64,000 nucleotides of DNA from Rossellomorea vietnamensis NBRC 101237 (GTDB taxonomy: Bacteria; Bacillota; Bacilli; Bacillales; Bacillaceae_B), in the NCBI RefSeq assembly GCF_001591825.1, contig NZ_BCVQ01000002.1:62001-126000 (forward strand), read 5' to 3'. Under the pieces are notes generated by a model. The model was given only the letters and a program-made list of their open reading frames with translations. It was not told where the DNA came from and did not search any database. Made by a program: the position numbers and the translations under genes. Shown piece after piece: positions 34,525-44,932 of the stretch (position 1 is the first letter of the stretch; the number at the start of each line of letters is the position of its first letter).

Positions 34525-35311
34525 AGGGATATGTGATGTAGGGGTGAAACATCCTTTTGAGAATGAGCTAGTATCCGTTATTACTCCAGTATATAATTCA
34601 GGGAAATATATTACTAAGACACTAGATTCAGTATTAAATCAGACATATGAACAGATTGAAATAATATTAGTAGACGATTGTTCAACTGATAATTCACAGG
34701 AACTAATAAGGGATTATTTATCAAAACATGAAAATATTAGATACCATCGATTAGAGGAAAATTCGGGGGCTGCGGTTGCTAGAAATAAAGCAATAGATTT
34801 AGCTAAAGGTAGGTTTGTTGCTTTTTTAGATAGTGATGATCTATGGTATCCGAAAAAAATAGAAAAGCAACTAGAATTAATGGAACAAAAGAATGCAGCT
34901 ATTTGTTATACGGCAATAGAGATGATTGATGAGAACGATAATTTAATTAAGGATAAAAGAAATGTTATAGAAATGGTTAATTATAAATTTCTATTAAAAA
35001 ACACTATGATTGCAACATCAACTGTAGTAGTAGATCGTAATTTAACTGGAGCTTTTAAAATGCCATTAATCAGGTCAGGGCAAGACTATGCTACATGGTT
35101 GTTATTAATGCGTAATGGAACAAATGCTTATGGAATAAACGAAGTATTTGTTAAGTACAGAAAAAGTAACAATTCACTATCTTCAAATAAAGTTAAGAAT
35201 ATTAAAAAGGTATGGAAGATACAGACCAAGAATGAGGGTATTAACCCCGTTAGTGCAAGTTATTATTCAATTTGCTATGCGTTAAATGCTTTTAAGAAAC
35301 ATTATTTATGA
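34511..35311 (+). CDS. Family 2 glycosyltransferase
   Basis: A 266-aa GT-A-fold enzyme: SVITPVYNSG (about 18-27), LVDDCSTDNS (about 53-62) and the DxD-type LDSDDLW (about 101-107) that binds the metal and nucleotide sugar. No membrane helix is evident. It overlaps the transketolase gene and the ribosome site is inside that gene, so it is translationally coupled. The sugar it adds is unknown. Confidence 0.88.
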   Translation: MKLSEGICDVGVKHPFENELVSVITPVYNSGKYITKTLDSVLNQTYEQIEIILVDDCSTDNSQELIRDYLSKHENIRYHRLEENSGAAVARNKAIDLAKGRFVAFLDSDDLWYPKKIEKQLELMEQKNAAICYTAIEMIDENDNLIKDKRNVIEMVNYKFLLKNTMIATSTVVVDRNLTGAFKMPLIRSGQDYATWLLLMRNGTNAYGINEVFVKYRKSNNSLSSNKVKNIKKVWKIQTKNEGINPVSASYYSICYALNAFKKHYL

Positions 35312-35383
35312 TCATTCATTAAATTAATTATTCTATTGAATTTGTAAAGTTTAATAGAGGTTGAATTATAGGGAGTTAATACT

Positions 35384-36196
35384 ATGACAGAACTTAGATT
35401 TGTATTTGTAATAGTTGTTTATCGCAATACGAGCGATATTGAGGAACTACTTTTAAGTATCAAAAGTCATAAAATAAATGCAGAAGTAGTGATTGTAAAC
35501 AATTATTACGATAATGACAGTCTTCTAAGATGTTCAGAAATAGCATCGAAATACGAAGGACACTTTATTAACATTGAAAATAAGGGCTATGGTTATGGTA
35601 ATAATAGGGGTATTGAATACTCTAATAAAAATCTTAAATATGACTATTTGATTATTTCAAATCCAGATGTAATTATAAAACAATTTGATACCACTTATCT
35701 TTCCAACCAAAAGGATTATGTAATAGGTCCATTGATTAAAACAATTTCAGGGAAAAATCAGAATCCATATTGGTTTGTGGACAATCCTATAGCAGAATGG
35801 TTCATTTTTAAAGGCTACAAATATAAATCTAGATTAATTCTTTATTCAGGGATAGCAATTAATAAATTTATCCGTGAAGCATTTTTATTGATTTTTAAAC
35901 TTAGAAAAAAGCGGTACACAAATGTTTTTGCTTTGCATGGGAGTTTTGTTATTTTTTCAAAAAATGTATTAACCAAGATAGGCCTACCTTATGATGAAGA
36001 TATGTTTCTATTTGCTGAAGAAGCACATCTTGCTCATTTATTAAAAAGAAATAATATGAAATCTGTTCTCACAAAGGATATAGAAGTTCTTCACAAGGAA
36101 GATGGGTCAATGTCCTTAGCAAATCTTAATTTAAGTAGTGAATTGAAAAAATCTGTAATTACCTACTATACGAAATTACGTAAAAAAAATATCTAA
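35384..36196 (+). CDS. Family 2 glycosyltransferase, rhamnosyltransferase-like
   Basis: A 270-aa protein of the WbbL-like subgroup: FVIVVYRNTSDIEELL, the ENKGYGYGNNRG motif (near 66-77) and SNPDV in place of the usual DxD. Such enzymes often use dTDP-rhamnose, which the genes at 40-43.5 kb would supply. The ribosome site is GGGAGTT, 8 bases upstream. The donor is inferred. Confidence 0.8.
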   Translation: MTELRFVFVIVVYRNTSDIEELLLSIKSHKINAEVVIVNNYYDNDSLLRCSEIASKYEGHFINIENKGYGYGNNRGIEYSNKNLKYDYLIISNPDVIIKQFDTTYLSNQKDYVIGPLIKTISGKNQNPYWFVDNPIAEWFIFKGYKYKSRLILYSGIAINKFIREAFLLIFKLRKKRYTNVFALHGSFVIFSKNVLTKIGLPYDEDMFLFAEEAHLAHLLKRNNMKSVLTKDIEVLHKEDGSMSLANLNLSSELKKSVITYYTKLRKKNI

Positions 36197-36218
36197 TTTG
36201 AAAGGTTAGGATCTTGCC

Positions 36219-37196
36219 TTGAAAGTATCAGTTGCACTTTGCACATATAACGGTGAAAGATATATTGAGGAGCAAATAACAAGTATTTTAAATCAGAGTA
36301 TAAAACCCGATGAAATTGTAATTTGTGATGATAATTCAACAGACAGGACAATTCAATTAGCAAAAGGTATACTTGTAAATTCAACGATTGAATTTACAAT
36401 CGAGGTTAATAATACTAATAAGGGTGTTATTAAAAACTTCCAAAAAGCAATTGAGTTGACAAAAGGTGATATTATCTTTTTGAGTGATCAAGATGATATA
36501 TGGAATACCAAGAAGATTGAATTAATTAAAAGTGAATTTGAAAAAGACAAAACTTGTATGTTGACTTTTACAGATGCATATTTAGTAAATAGTAAAAGAG
36601 AAAAGCTTGGGGTTAACTTGTGGGATACTTTAGAATTCTCAGATCAAATGTTAAAAAATAGTAATCTACTAGATATCCTTTTAAATAGATGCATAGTTAC
36701 TGGTGCAACTATGGCTATTAAACGTGAGTTATTCAATAATGTTAAACCATTTCAAGATTCTTGGATTCACGATGGTTGGTTGGCGATAAATGCCCCTTTG
36801 TATGGAACAGTTAAAGCTATAAAGATACCATTAATTGAATATAGACAACATGATAATAATGTAATTGGCGCAACAAAAGTGAATTATTTTGAAAGGGTAA
36901 AAAAATATTTCGAGAATATTAGTATTTTAGATAATGTGAGAAATACTCGATATAATAGATATAAAACATTTTATGATTTTAACTCAGAGAAGTTGGATAA
37001 TGAAATGAAAAGTGATATTAGCAAATGTATTGCATTTTGGGATAATATGAGGAAAATGAGTAATGTTCATTTTCTTAAAGGATTAGTAATTATAGTGACA
37101 AATACTTTTCGTGGAAATTATAAAAGGTATTATACCGGGCTAAGAGGTGCAATCAGGGATGTTGTTTATTTATTTACAAGGAAGGTTGTGAAATAA
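36219..37196 (+). CDS. Family 2 glycosyltransferase
   Basis: A 325-aa GT-A enzyme starting at TTG 36219 (AAAGG about 12 bases upstream; rather weak). SVALCTYNGERYIEEQ (about 3-18), ICDDNSTDRT and LSDQDDIW (DxD-type) are intact. It belongs to the RfbF/RfbG-like branch that often adds rhamnose. A C-terminal basic and hydrophobic part (about 285-325) may touch the membrane. Confidence 0.85.
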   Translation: MKVSVALCTYNGERYIEEQITSILNQSIKPDEIVICDDNSTDRTIQLAKGILVNSTIEFTIEVNNTNKGVIKNFQKAIELTKGDIIFLSDQDDIWNTKKIELIKSEFEKDKTCMLTFTDAYLVNSKREKLGVNLWDTLEFSDQMLKNSNLLDILLNRCIVTGATMAIKRELFNNVKPFQDSWIHDGWLAINAPLYGTVKAIKIPLIEYRQHDNNVIGATKVNYFERVKKYFENISILDNVRNTRYNRYKTFYDFNSEKLDNEMKSDISKCIAFWDNMRKMSNVHFLKGLVIIVTNTFRGNYKRYYTGLRGAIRDVVYLFTRKVVK

Positions 37197-38516
37197 ATGT
37201 TAACAACATTAATAATTCTTATTTTAATATTAACTATTTTGGGTCTTACTTTTGTAGAAAAAAGAAAATATAAGACATTTCTATCTCCCTTCATTTTATT
37301 CTCAGTACCGTACCTAGTACTCATATTATATCAAGTTATAGTTACTAATATCTATAATTGGGAACCTGTTTCAGTAGTTTTTCTAATATATATTTTTCTG
37401 TATTTAGTTACATTCTATTTCGTTGGTACATTTTCTATTCACTTTTTCGAAGCATTTTATAAAAAGTACTCGATAAAAACTCAAATAAAATACGATAATT
37501 CCCTCCAATCTACAAGAACTAAAAATAAAGTAATTGAGATAATTAGTATAGTAGTGGCTGCTTATCTCATAATCTTTTTTATATTTCAAATGAGGGGTCT
37601 TCCAAATACCGGGATGGTAGTTCAAGAAGAATTCCAGAGCACATATTCTTCAGGATTTAACTTTTATCTTCGCCTCATCTGTATGATTGGTAGTGTTTAT
37701 TTTTGGGGATTAGCCAATAAAAATAATAAAAGGTTTTTGTTATTAGGTTTCTTGTGTTTTATTCCTAACCTTTTAACTTTTGTAAAAGGTATAACATTTA
37801 TTTTAATTTTGGGAGGAATTCTTGCTAATCTGTTTATATATAATAAAAAGGTTAAACCCAAAAATATACTATCTATTGTAGGTTCGGCCATAGCAGTGTT
37901 TTTTTTAATATATCTTATTGAAATAGGTGTATGGGATACTGAAAAGTTATTTGTAAAAGAAACTTATGAAAATATTTTTGGAAAACTAAATGTTTACCTA
38001 ATTTCGGGAGTGCAATCATTTAATGTAAATGTTATTGGAAATCATAGTTTTCAAGGAATTCCCAATCCAGTATATGCTCCAGTGTTAAATATATTTTCAA
38101 AACTCGGCATAGTTGACAGGGTTGATTCTATTAATAATATATGGGTTAATGTTGGTTATATACCTAATTACGGAAACGTAAACGTAAATACAAATACGTT
38201 TATAGGGACACTAGTTTTATATTGTGGACCAATAATTGGTTTGTTTATTAATTCTTTAGTTTCAATAATAATTTATTACCTTTTCTATAGAACTATAAAA
38301 ACAAGAAAGACAATTCAAATCGTCAGATACGCATTAATCGTGACAGGATTAGCACTGTCCTGGTTTGAATATTTTTATATGCATACATTTTGGTTTTATT
38401 TAATTGGCTTCTTTTTAATTTTTGAGTTGATTAATAAACTTAGAATTACACGATCTAAGTCTAGTGACTATTTAAAAAAATATAGTTCAGAACAGTCTTT
38501 GAGGAATTTTCAATGA
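37197..38516 (+). CDS. O-antigen-polymerase-like (Wzy-type) membrane protein
   Basis: A 439-aa protein with about 11-12 membrane helices and a longer loop near 275-340 (GVQSFNVN...GYIPNYGNVN). Sequence is highly diverged, as usual for Wzy polymerases, and the call rests on topology, size and place between glycosyltransferases and the flippase. It would join repeat units on the outer face of the membrane. It starts immediately after the preceding stop and overlaps the flippase gene by 4 bases. Confidence 0.75.
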   Translation: MLTTLIILILILTILGLTFVEKRKYKTFLSPFILFSVPYLVLILYQVIVTNIYNWEPVSVVFLIYIFLYLVTFYFVGTFSIHFFEAFYKKYSIKTQIKYDNSLQSTRTKNKVIEIISIVVAAYLIIFFIFQMRGLPNTGMVVQEEFQSTYSSGFNFYLRLICMIGSVYFWGLANKNNKRFLLLGFLCFIPNLLTFVKGITFILILGGILANLFIYNKKVKPKNILSIVGSAIAVFFLIYLIEIGVWDTEKLFVKETYENIFGKLNVYLISGVQSFNVNVIGNHSFQGIPNPVYAPVLNIFSKLGIVDRVDSINNIWVNVGYIPNYGNVNVNTNTFIGTLVLYCGPIIGLFINSLVSIIIYYLFYRTIKTRKTIQIVRYALIVTGLALSWFEYFYMHTFWFYLIGFFLIFELINKLRITRSKSSDYLKKYSSEQSLRNFQ

Positions 38517-40027
38517 GAAAAGCAGCAATACTGTTTATGTTGTTTACAATTCTATCTAAAATATTTGGTTTTGCTAGGGAAATTGTACTTGCATATTTCT
38601 TTGGTGCATCTAATGTTAGTGATGCCTATATAATTTCGAGTACAATACCAGTGATTATTTTTGGTGTAATTGGTGCTGGTGTTTCTACCGCATTTATTCC
38701 TTTGTACACTAGAATTAAGAATCTGCATGGAGATAGAGAAGGTATAAAATTTACTAATAATATTATTAATATATTTTTAATAATCACATCTATAATATTT
38801 ATACTAAGCGAAATTTTCACCTCTGAATTAATAAATATATTTGCATCGGGATTTGTTGGAGAAACATTACATTTAACAGTTACTTTTACAAGAATTAGTT
38901 TAATTGGAATATACTTTTCGTGCTTAATATATATTTTAACTGGTTTCCTTCAAGTAAATAACCAATATAGTATAACTGTCCTAGTAGGCTTACCACTTAA
39001 TTTAATAATTATTATTTCGATTATATTAAGTGCAAATACCAATGTATTAATTTTGGCAATTGGATCAGTCTTGGCAATTGCGGTACAATTATTTATCTTG
39101 TTAAGATTTGCATATAAAAAGGGATTTCAGTATGAATTTAGGATAAATATTAGAGACGTTAACGTAAAAGAAATGATCAATATTGCAATTCCTGTAATTA
39201 TTGGTGTGTCAATGGATCAAATTAATGCTTTAATAGATAGAACTTTAGCGTCCCAAATAGTAATAGGGGGAGTTTCGGCACTAAATTATGCAAACAAACT
39301 TAATGGGTTTGTTCAAGGAATCTTTGTGTTATCTATAATAACAGTCTTATTTCCAAAGATATCAAAACTGGCAATAGAAAGAAAAGTCAATGACCTAAAA
39401 AAGTCAGTTTCTAATGCACTGGTATCGATTCAGTTACTAGTGCTTCCTATAGTTGCAATGCTTGTTGTTTTCACTAAACCAATTATTAGTCTGCTATTTG
39501 GTAGGGGTTCTTTTGATGAGCAAGCAATAACTTTAACATCAGATGCCTTATTTTATTATTCCTTTGGTATATTAGCGATAGGTCTTAGAGAGGTTTTAGC
39601 AAGAGTATTTTTATCTTTAAAAGATTCGAAAACACCCATGATAAACTCCTCAATTGCGATGTTATTAAATATTGTATTAAATTTAATTCTTTCAAAGTTC
39701 ATGGGGATAGGTGGCTTGGCATTAGCAACTAGTATTTCGGCATTTTTTGCTACTTTTCTAATGTTTATTACCCTTCGAAGAAAAATTGGATCGTTTAATT
39801 TAAAAACGGTTATTTTTTCTTTTATAAAGATTTTAATTGCTACCTTTATAATGGCAATTATTTCTGTGCTTTGTTTTCAAAAAATATCGATACTTTGGTC
39901 TCAAAACCTTTCTCTTGTTATCTCTATAATAATTGGAGTAGTTAGTTATATTACTATTATTTACTTTATGAAAATAGATATTGTAAGTGAATTATTTCAC
40001 TCTATAAGGACTAAGAAAAAGGGTTAA
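38513..40027 (+). CDS. MurJ/MviN-family lipid flippase serving as Wzx
   Basis: A 504-aa membrane protein with about 14 helices. The N-terminus (FTILSKIFGFAREIVLAYFFG) and the GVSTAFIPLYTRI segment are typical of the MurJ family rather than of classical Wzx. In this locus it most likely flips the lipid-linked repeat unit across the membrane. It is the last gene before a 137-base gap, after which the rhamnose genes begin. Confidence 0.85.
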   Translation: MRKAAILFMLFTILSKIFGFAREIVLAYFFGASNVSDAYIISSTIPVIIFGVIGAGVSTAFIPLYTRIKNLHGDREGIKFTNNIINIFLIITSIIFILSEIFTSELINIFASGFVGETLHLTVTFTRISLIGIYFSCLIYILTGFLQVNNQYSITVLVGLPLNLIIIISIILSANTNVLILAIGSVLAIAVQLFILLRFAYKKGFQYEFRINIRDVNVKEMINIAIPVIIGVSMDQINALIDRTLASQIVIGGVSALNYANKLNGFVQGIFVLSIITVLFPKISKLAIERKVNDLKKSVSNALVSIQLLVLPIVAMLVVFTKPIISLLFGRGSFDEQAITLTSDALFYYSFGILAIGLREVLARVFLSLKDSKTPMINSSIAMLLNIVLNLILSKFMGIGGLALATSISAFFATFLMFITLRRKIGSFNLKTVIFSFIKILIATFIMAIISVLCFQKISILWSQNLSLVISIIIGVVSYITIIYFMKIDIVSELFHSIRTKKKG

Positions 40028-40164
40028 CCGCATATAAACTATAAATGCATTGAATATGTAATTCCTATGGTATCTGAGTTTCTGTGTTTGAAATTCCAAA
40101 ATAGATAACTTGATATTATATATATTTAGTAATAAAACGAAATTAGGTATACGGAGGTCATGTA

Positions 40165-41043
40165 ATGAAAGGAATTATTTTAGCAGGAGGTAGCGGTACT
40201 CGCCTCTACCCATTAACAATGGTAACAAGCAAACAATTATTACCAGTATATGATAAGCCAATGATTTACTATCCACTATCAACTTTAATGCTTGCAGGCA
40301 TCCAGGATATATTAATTATTTCAACACCTGAAGACACACCACGATTTGAGGCTTTACTCGGGAATGGGTCACAATTTGGTATAAATCTTGAGTATAAAGT
40401 GCAGCCGAGCCCTGATGGATTAGCTCAGGCTTTTTTAATTGGTGAAGAATTTATTGGTGCTGATTCCGTTGCTATGGTATTAGGTGACAACATCTATTAC
40501 GGAAGTGGTATGAGGAAAATACTTCAACGTGCAGCAAATAAAGAAAATGGTGCTACCGTTTTTGGGTATCATGTACAAGACCCTCAACGTTTTGGGGTTG
40601 TCGAGTTTGATGAGAATGGAAAGGTAATAAGCGTGGAAGAAAAACCAGAAATTCCCAAATCTAATTATGCTATTACTGGTTTGTATTTTTATGATAACCG
40701 TGTGGTTGACATTGCAAAAAATGTAAAACCATCTGCACGAGGTGAACTCGAAATCACCTCTATAAATGAAGCGTATTTAAAACTAGGAGATTTGGATGTG
40801 GAATTATTAGGCAGAGGGTTTACTTGGTTAGATACTGGAACACATCAAAGCTTAGTTGAGGCAACAAATTTTGTTAAAACAGTTGAAGAGCATCAAGGGA
40901 TTAAGATTGCTGCTCCAGAAGAAGTTGCATTTATTAATGGCTGGATTACAAAGGAACAGTTATGGGATTGTGGTGAAAAACTTAGCAAAACAGGATATGG
41001 TCAATATTTAATGAAAGTTGCAAATGGAGAAATAAAATATTAA
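40165..41043 (+). CDS. rfbA: Glucose-1-phosphate thymidylyltransferase
   Basis: A 292-aa enzyme, the first step to dTDP-L-rhamnose (glucose-1-phosphate + dTTP). [13 protein letters not shown] at residues 6-18, the LGDNIYYG motif and the VEEKP motif are intact, and the length matches RmlA. The ribosome site is GGAGG, 7 bases before ATG. It starts the four-gene rhamnose set in the order A-C-D-B. Confidence 0.95.
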   Translation: MKGIILAGGSGTRLYPLTMVTSKQLLPVYDKPMIYYPLSTLMLAGIQDILIISTPEDTPRFEALLGNGSQFGINLEYKVQPSPDGLAQAFLIGEEFIGADSVAMVLGDNIYYGSGMRKILQRAANKENGATVFGYHVQDPQRFGVVEFDENGKVISVEEKPEIPKSNYAITGLYFYDNRVVDIAKNVKPSARGELEITSINEAYLKLGDLDVELLGRGFTWLDTGTHQSLVEATNFVKTVEEHQGIKIAAPEEVAFINGWITKEQLWDCGEKLSKTGYGQYLMKVANGEIKY

Positions 41044-41063
41044 GAATCGAAAGAAGTGAAAGA

Positions 41064-41627
41064 ATGATGAAACTTACAAAAACTAATCTAGATGGTGTCG
41101 TTATAGTTGAGCCAAACGTATTTGGTGACCATCGTGGCTGGTTTATGGAGACATATAATGAGGCAAATTTGTTAAAAGCTGGAATAAATATTAAATTTGT
41201 TCAAGATAATCAATCATTTTCAGCGGCTAAGGGTACTTTAAGAGGATTACATTACCAACTTGATCCAAAAGCCCAAACGAAATTGGTACGTTGTACTAGG
41301 GGGGCAATTTATGATGTTGCTGTAGATATTCGAAAAGGTAGCCCTACTTATGGACAGTGGTTTGGGATTGAATTGACAGAACAAAATAAAAAGCAATTAT
41401 TAATTCCAAAAGGATTTGCTCACGGGTTTATGACCTTAACTGAAAATGTAGAAGTGCAATATAAAGTGGATGAGCTTTATGCTCCAGAATGCGATCGTGG
41501 CATTATTTGGGATGATCCTACAATTGGAATCAAATGGCCTATGGATATAGACCCTATACTATCAGGAAAAGATGAAAAGGCACCGACATTAAATAATGCT
41601 GAGAATAACTTCAGTTATGGGGAGTAG
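41064..41627 (+). CDS. rfbC: dTDP-4-dehydrorhamnose 3,5-epimerase
   Basis: A 187-aa RmlC cupin-type epimerase. The motifs GDHRGWFMETYN, QDNQSFS, LRGLHYQ (catalytic His) and GFAHGF are all present. It lies 20 bases after rfbA and its end is only 4 bases from the start of rfbD. Confidence 0.95.
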   Translation: MMKLTKTNLDGVVIVEPNVFGDHRGWFMETYNEANLLKAGINIKFVQDNQSFSAAKGTLRGLHYQLDPKAQTKLVRCTRGAIYDVAVDIRKGSPTYGQWFGIELTEQNKKQLLIPKGFAHGFMTLTENVEVQYKVDELYAPECDRGIIWDDPTIGIKWPMDIDPILSGKDEKAPTLNNAENNFSYGE

Positions 41628-41631
41628 TTAT

Positions 41632-42486
41632 ATGAAAGTGTTAGTAACTGGATATACTGGTCAGTTAGGTTACGATGTCGTACAAAGTGGTTTGAAAATT
41701 GGATTGAACATGGTGGGAATAGGCTCCAAGGATTTAGATATTACGAACGAAGCTGCAGTTACTCATTACGTTAAAGAAATGAATCCTGATGCAATTATTC
41801 ACTGTGCTGCCTATACAGCAGTTGATAAAGCAGAGGATGATAAAAGTAAATGCTGGGATATAAATGTTGAAGGAACAAAGCACTTAGCTAAAGCAGCAAG
41901 AGATATAGATGCAAAGTTTTTATATATAAGTACTGATTATGTGTTTAACGGAGAAGGAGAATCACCATTCCGAGAAACGGATAAAACAAATCCTATTGGA
42001 TATTATGGATTGACAAAATATGAAGGTGAAAAAGTAGTAAAACAACTGTTAGATCGCTGTTTTATCGTACGTATTTCATGGGTTTTTGGTATAAATGGAA
42101 ATAACTTTGTTAAAACAATGCTTAAATTAGCAGAAACACGAAATGAATTAAATGTTGTAGGCGACCAAGTGGGTTCCCCTACTTATACATTCGATTTAGC
42201 TCGATTAATTATTGAAATGATCCAAACTGAAAAATATGGAGTTTATCATGCTTCAAACGAAGGTTTTTGTAGTTGGGCAGAGTTTGCTCAAGAAATATTC
42301 AGACAAGCTAATGCAGATGTGATAGTTAATTCAATTTCTACTGAAGAGTATCCAACTCGTGCCGTTCGTCCAAAAAATTCACGGATGTCAAAGCAAAAGC
42401 TGATCGAAAATGGCTTTCGTCCCTTACCAAAATGGCAAGATGCACTAGAACATTATTTAAATGAAATAAAACAAGAGGTGAAATAA
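41632..42486 (+). CDS. rfbD: dTDP-4-dehydrorhamnose reductase
   Basis: A 284-aa NADPH-dependent reductase that makes dTDP-L-rhamnose. Start ATG 41632 (GGGGAG 6-7 bases upstream) puts the nucleotide-binding loop VTGYTGQLGYD at residues 4-14; an upstream in-frame start at 41596 would overlap rfbC. The catalytic YGLTKYEGE (YxxxK) motif is present. Confidence 0.95.
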   Translation: MKVLVTGYTGQLGYDVVQSGLKIGLNMVGIGSKDLDITNEAAVTHYVKEMNPDAIIHCAAYTAVDKAEDDKSKCWDINVEGTKHLAKAARDIDAKFLYISTDYVFNGEGESPFRETDKTNPIGYYGLTKYEGEKVVKQLLDRCFIVRISWVFGINGNNFVKTMLKLAETRNELNVVGDQVGSPTYTFDLARLIIEMIQTEKYGVYHASNEGFCSWAEFAQEIFRQANADVIVNSISTEEYPTRAVRPKNSRMSKQKLIENGFRPLPKWQDALEHYLNEIKQEVK

Positions 42487-43512
42487 ATGTCCAGAAAGAA
42501 GATTCTCGTAACAGGTGGTGCAGGTTTTATTGGTGGTAATTTTGTTCAATATATGGTGGACAAGTATCCTCAATATGACATATATAATTTAGATTTATTA
42601 ACTTATGCAGGGGATTTAACAAAGCATAAACATATTGAAACAAAAGACAATTATTACTTTGTAAAAGCGGATATTGCTGAACGTGAAACAATAATGGCTC
42701 TGTTTGAAAAAGAGAAGTTTGAATATGTTGTCCATTTTGCTGCAGAGAGTCATGTTGATCGTTCCATTACTGACCCAGGGATCTTCGTTCAAACAAATGT
42801 ACTTGGTACGCAAATTTTGTTAGATGCGGCAAGAGCAGTTGAAGTAACAAAATTTGTACATGTCTCGACAGATGAAGTGTATGGTGAGTTAGATTTTGAT
42901 CCAAGTACATTTTTCACAGAAGAAACACCATTACAGCCCAACAGTCCGTATAGTGCAAGCAAAGCATCATCTGATTTACTAGTTAGGGCATACCACGAAA
43001 CATATGGATTACCAGTCAGCATTACTCGTTGTTCTAATAATTATGGACCGTATCACTTCCCGGAAAAATTAATTCCATTAACAATTTCTCGTGTCTTAAA
43101 CGAACAAAAGGTACCAGTGTATGGCGATGGGAAAAACATCCGTGATTGGTTACATGTGAATGACCATTGTGCTGCGATTAATTTAGTTATGCATGAAGGG
43201 GTAAACGGAGAAGTATATAATGTTGGTGGTCATAATGAGAAAACAAATTTAGAGGTTGTTAAGACGATTATTAAAACGCTAGGTAAATCTGAAGAGTTAA
43301 TAGAGTTCGTTAAGGATCGTTTAGGACATGATAAGCGTTATGCAATCGATCCTACTAAGTTAGAAAACTTAGGATGGAAACCGACTTACACTTTTGAAAC
43401 TGGAATTGCTCAAACTATTCAATGGTACCTTGATAACACAGAATGGTGGGAGCAAATTATTAGTGGAGATTATCAGAAATATTTTGACAAGCAATATACC
43501 GTAAATAAATAG
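42487..43512 (+). CDS. rfbB: dTDP-glucose 4,6-dehydratase
   Basis: A 341-aa RmlB enzyme. VTGGAGFIGGNF (about 8-19), STDEVYG with the Thr-Asp-Glu catalytic set, and YSASKASSD (YxxxK) are intact. It begins directly after the rfbD stop with GAGGTG as ribosome site. It completes the rhamnose set. Confidence 0.95.
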   Translation: MSRKKILVTGGAGFIGGNFVQYMVDKYPQYDIYNLDLLTYAGDLTKHKHIETKDNYYFVKADIAERETIMALFEKEKFEYVVHFAAESHVDRSITDPGIFVQTNVLGTQILLDAARAVEVTKFVHVSTDEVYGELDFDPSTFFTEETPLQPNSPYSASKASSDLLVRAYHETYGLPVSITRCSNNYGPYHFPEKLIPLTISRVLNEQKVPVYGDGKNIRDWLHVNDHCAAINLVMHEGVNGEVYNVGGHNEKTNLEVVKTIIKTLGKSEELIEFVKDRLGHDKRYAIDPTKLENLGWKPTYTFETGIAQTIQWYLDNTEWWEQIISGDYQKYFDKQYTVNK

Positions 43513-43575
43513 AGGTCATAATCTAAATATGGCTTAGGTAAGAGGTATCGAAACTTTGGAAGAGGTAATGTTCAT

Positions 43576-44742
43576 ATGAAAATTACGATCGCTGGAACGG
43601 GCTATGTAGGATTATCTAATGCAATATTACTTGCCCAACATAATGAAGTAATAGCCCTTGATATTATCCAGGAAAAAGTGGATATGATTAATAACAAAAG
43701 GTCTCCGATAATAGATAATGAGATTGAAGAATTCCTAGCAACAAAAGAATTAAACTTAACTGCGACAACGGACAATTATAAAGCATATAAAGATGCTGAA
43801 TATGTAATTATTTCTACACCTACCAACTATGATCCGGAAAGAAATTATTTCAATACAAGGACTGTAGAAGCAGTTATTGCCAACGTTTTATCTATAAATC
43901 CAGATGCTGTTATGGTTATAAAATCGACCGTTCCGGTGGGTTATACAGAAGCAGTTCGAGAAAAGTTTGAGACTGAGAATATTATCTTTTCACCAGAATT
44001 CTTAAGAGAAGGTAAAGCATTGTATGATAACTTGTACCCTTCAAGAATTGTTGTTGGTGAACAGTCTGAAAGGGCAAAGATTTTTGCAGAGTTATTAGTT
44101 GAAAGTGCTCTAAAAGAAAATATAGATGTGTTGTTTACTAATTCAACAGAAGCAGAAGCTATTAAACTATTCGCAAATACTTATTTAGCAATGAGAGTAG
44201 CTTTCTTTAATGAGCTTGACTCCTATGCAGAAGTAAGAGGATTGGACACTAAGCAGATTATTGATGGAGTTGGATTAGATCCAAGGATAGGCACACATTA
44301 TAATAATCCTTCATTTGGATACGGTGGGTACTGCCTTCCTAAAGATACAAAGCAACTACTAGCTAATTATGAAGATGTTCCAAATAATATCATGGCAGCA
44401 ATAGTAGATGCCAACCGAACAAGGAAAGATCATGTTGCGGAGATGATAATTAGCAGAAAGCCTAAAGTTGTGGGGATTTACCGTCTGACTATGAAAATGG
44501 ATTCTGATAATTTTAGGCAGTCAGCTATTCAAGGTGTGATGAAGCGTCTGAAAGCTAAGGGCATTGAGGTAGTTGTGTATGAGCCAGCACTTCAAGATAA
44601 CACATTCTATAATTCTAGAGTGATTAATGACTTCGAAGAATTTAAGAGAGCATCAGATGTTATTGTTGCGAATCGATTATCAGATGATTTACGTGAAGTA
44701 GAGGATAAGGTATATACTAGGGATTTATTTAGTAGGGACTAG
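43576..44742 (+). CDS. ugd: UDP-glucose 6-dehydrogenase
   Basis: A 388-aa NAD-dependent dehydrogenase that makes UDP-glucuronate. The N-terminal Rossmann loop [10 protein letters not shown] (about 7-16), STPTNYDPE, and the catalytic Cys in [13 protein letters not shown] (near 251-263) are present. The 388-aa length is that of the short RkpK/Wbp-type form. It uses UDP-glucose from GalU and predicts an acidic (glucuronate-containing) polysaccharide. It is the last gene of the locus and is followed by a terminator. Confidence 0.93.
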   Translation: MKITIAGTGYVGLSNAILLAQHNEVIALDIIQEKVDMINNKRSPIIDNEIEEFLATKELNLTATTDNYKAYKDAEYVIISTPTNYDPERNYFNTRTVEAVIANVLSINPDAVMVIKSTVPVGYTEAVREKFETENIIFSPEFLREGKALYDNLYPSRIVVGEQSERAKIFAELLVESALKENIDVLFTNSTEAEAIKLFANTYLAMRVAFFNELDSYAEVRGLDTKQIIDGVGLDPRIGTHYNNPSFGYGGYCLPKDTKQLLANYEDVPNNIMAAIVDANRTRKDHVAEMIISRKPKVVGIYRLTMKMDSDNFRQSAIQGVMKRLKAKGIEVVVYEPALQDNTFYNSRVINDFEEFKRASDVIVANRLSDDLREVEDKVYTRDLFSRD

Positions 44743-44755
44743 ATAAAATTAAATT

Positions 44756-44790
44756 ACCCGTTGGGCATAAAGCTCGGCGGGTATATTTGT
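44756..44790 (+). terminator. Intrinsic terminator at the end of the exopolysaccharide locus
   Basis: An 11-pair stem ACCCGTTGGGC/GCTCGGCGGGT (three G:T pairs) with an ATAAA loop, followed by ATATTTGTTTTG. Confidence 0.75.
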
Positions 44791-44814
44791 TTTGTTGAAT
44801 TATTATGTAAATAG

Positions 44815-44932
44815 GGGTGGAAATTGGGTCACTCCCCCCATATGCCTCCCACAAATATAGTAATAACTTAGGAAGAAGTGGCTCACTTTTGAAGTGATCG
44901 CTCTGGCTCAAATCAAAATTGACAAATACAAT
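44815..44932. mobile_element. Probable IS21-family end remnant
   Basis: Non-coding sequence with repeated GGGTCACT / GGCTCACTTTTGA / GGCTCAAATCAAAATTGACAAATAC blocks. These resemble the terminal repeat region of IS21-type elements, which carry several such 'GTGGCTCA...TTGACA' boxes. No transposase frame is left. It separates the exopolysaccharide locus from the defence genes. The call is from memory of the family and needs a search. Confidence 0.35.
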
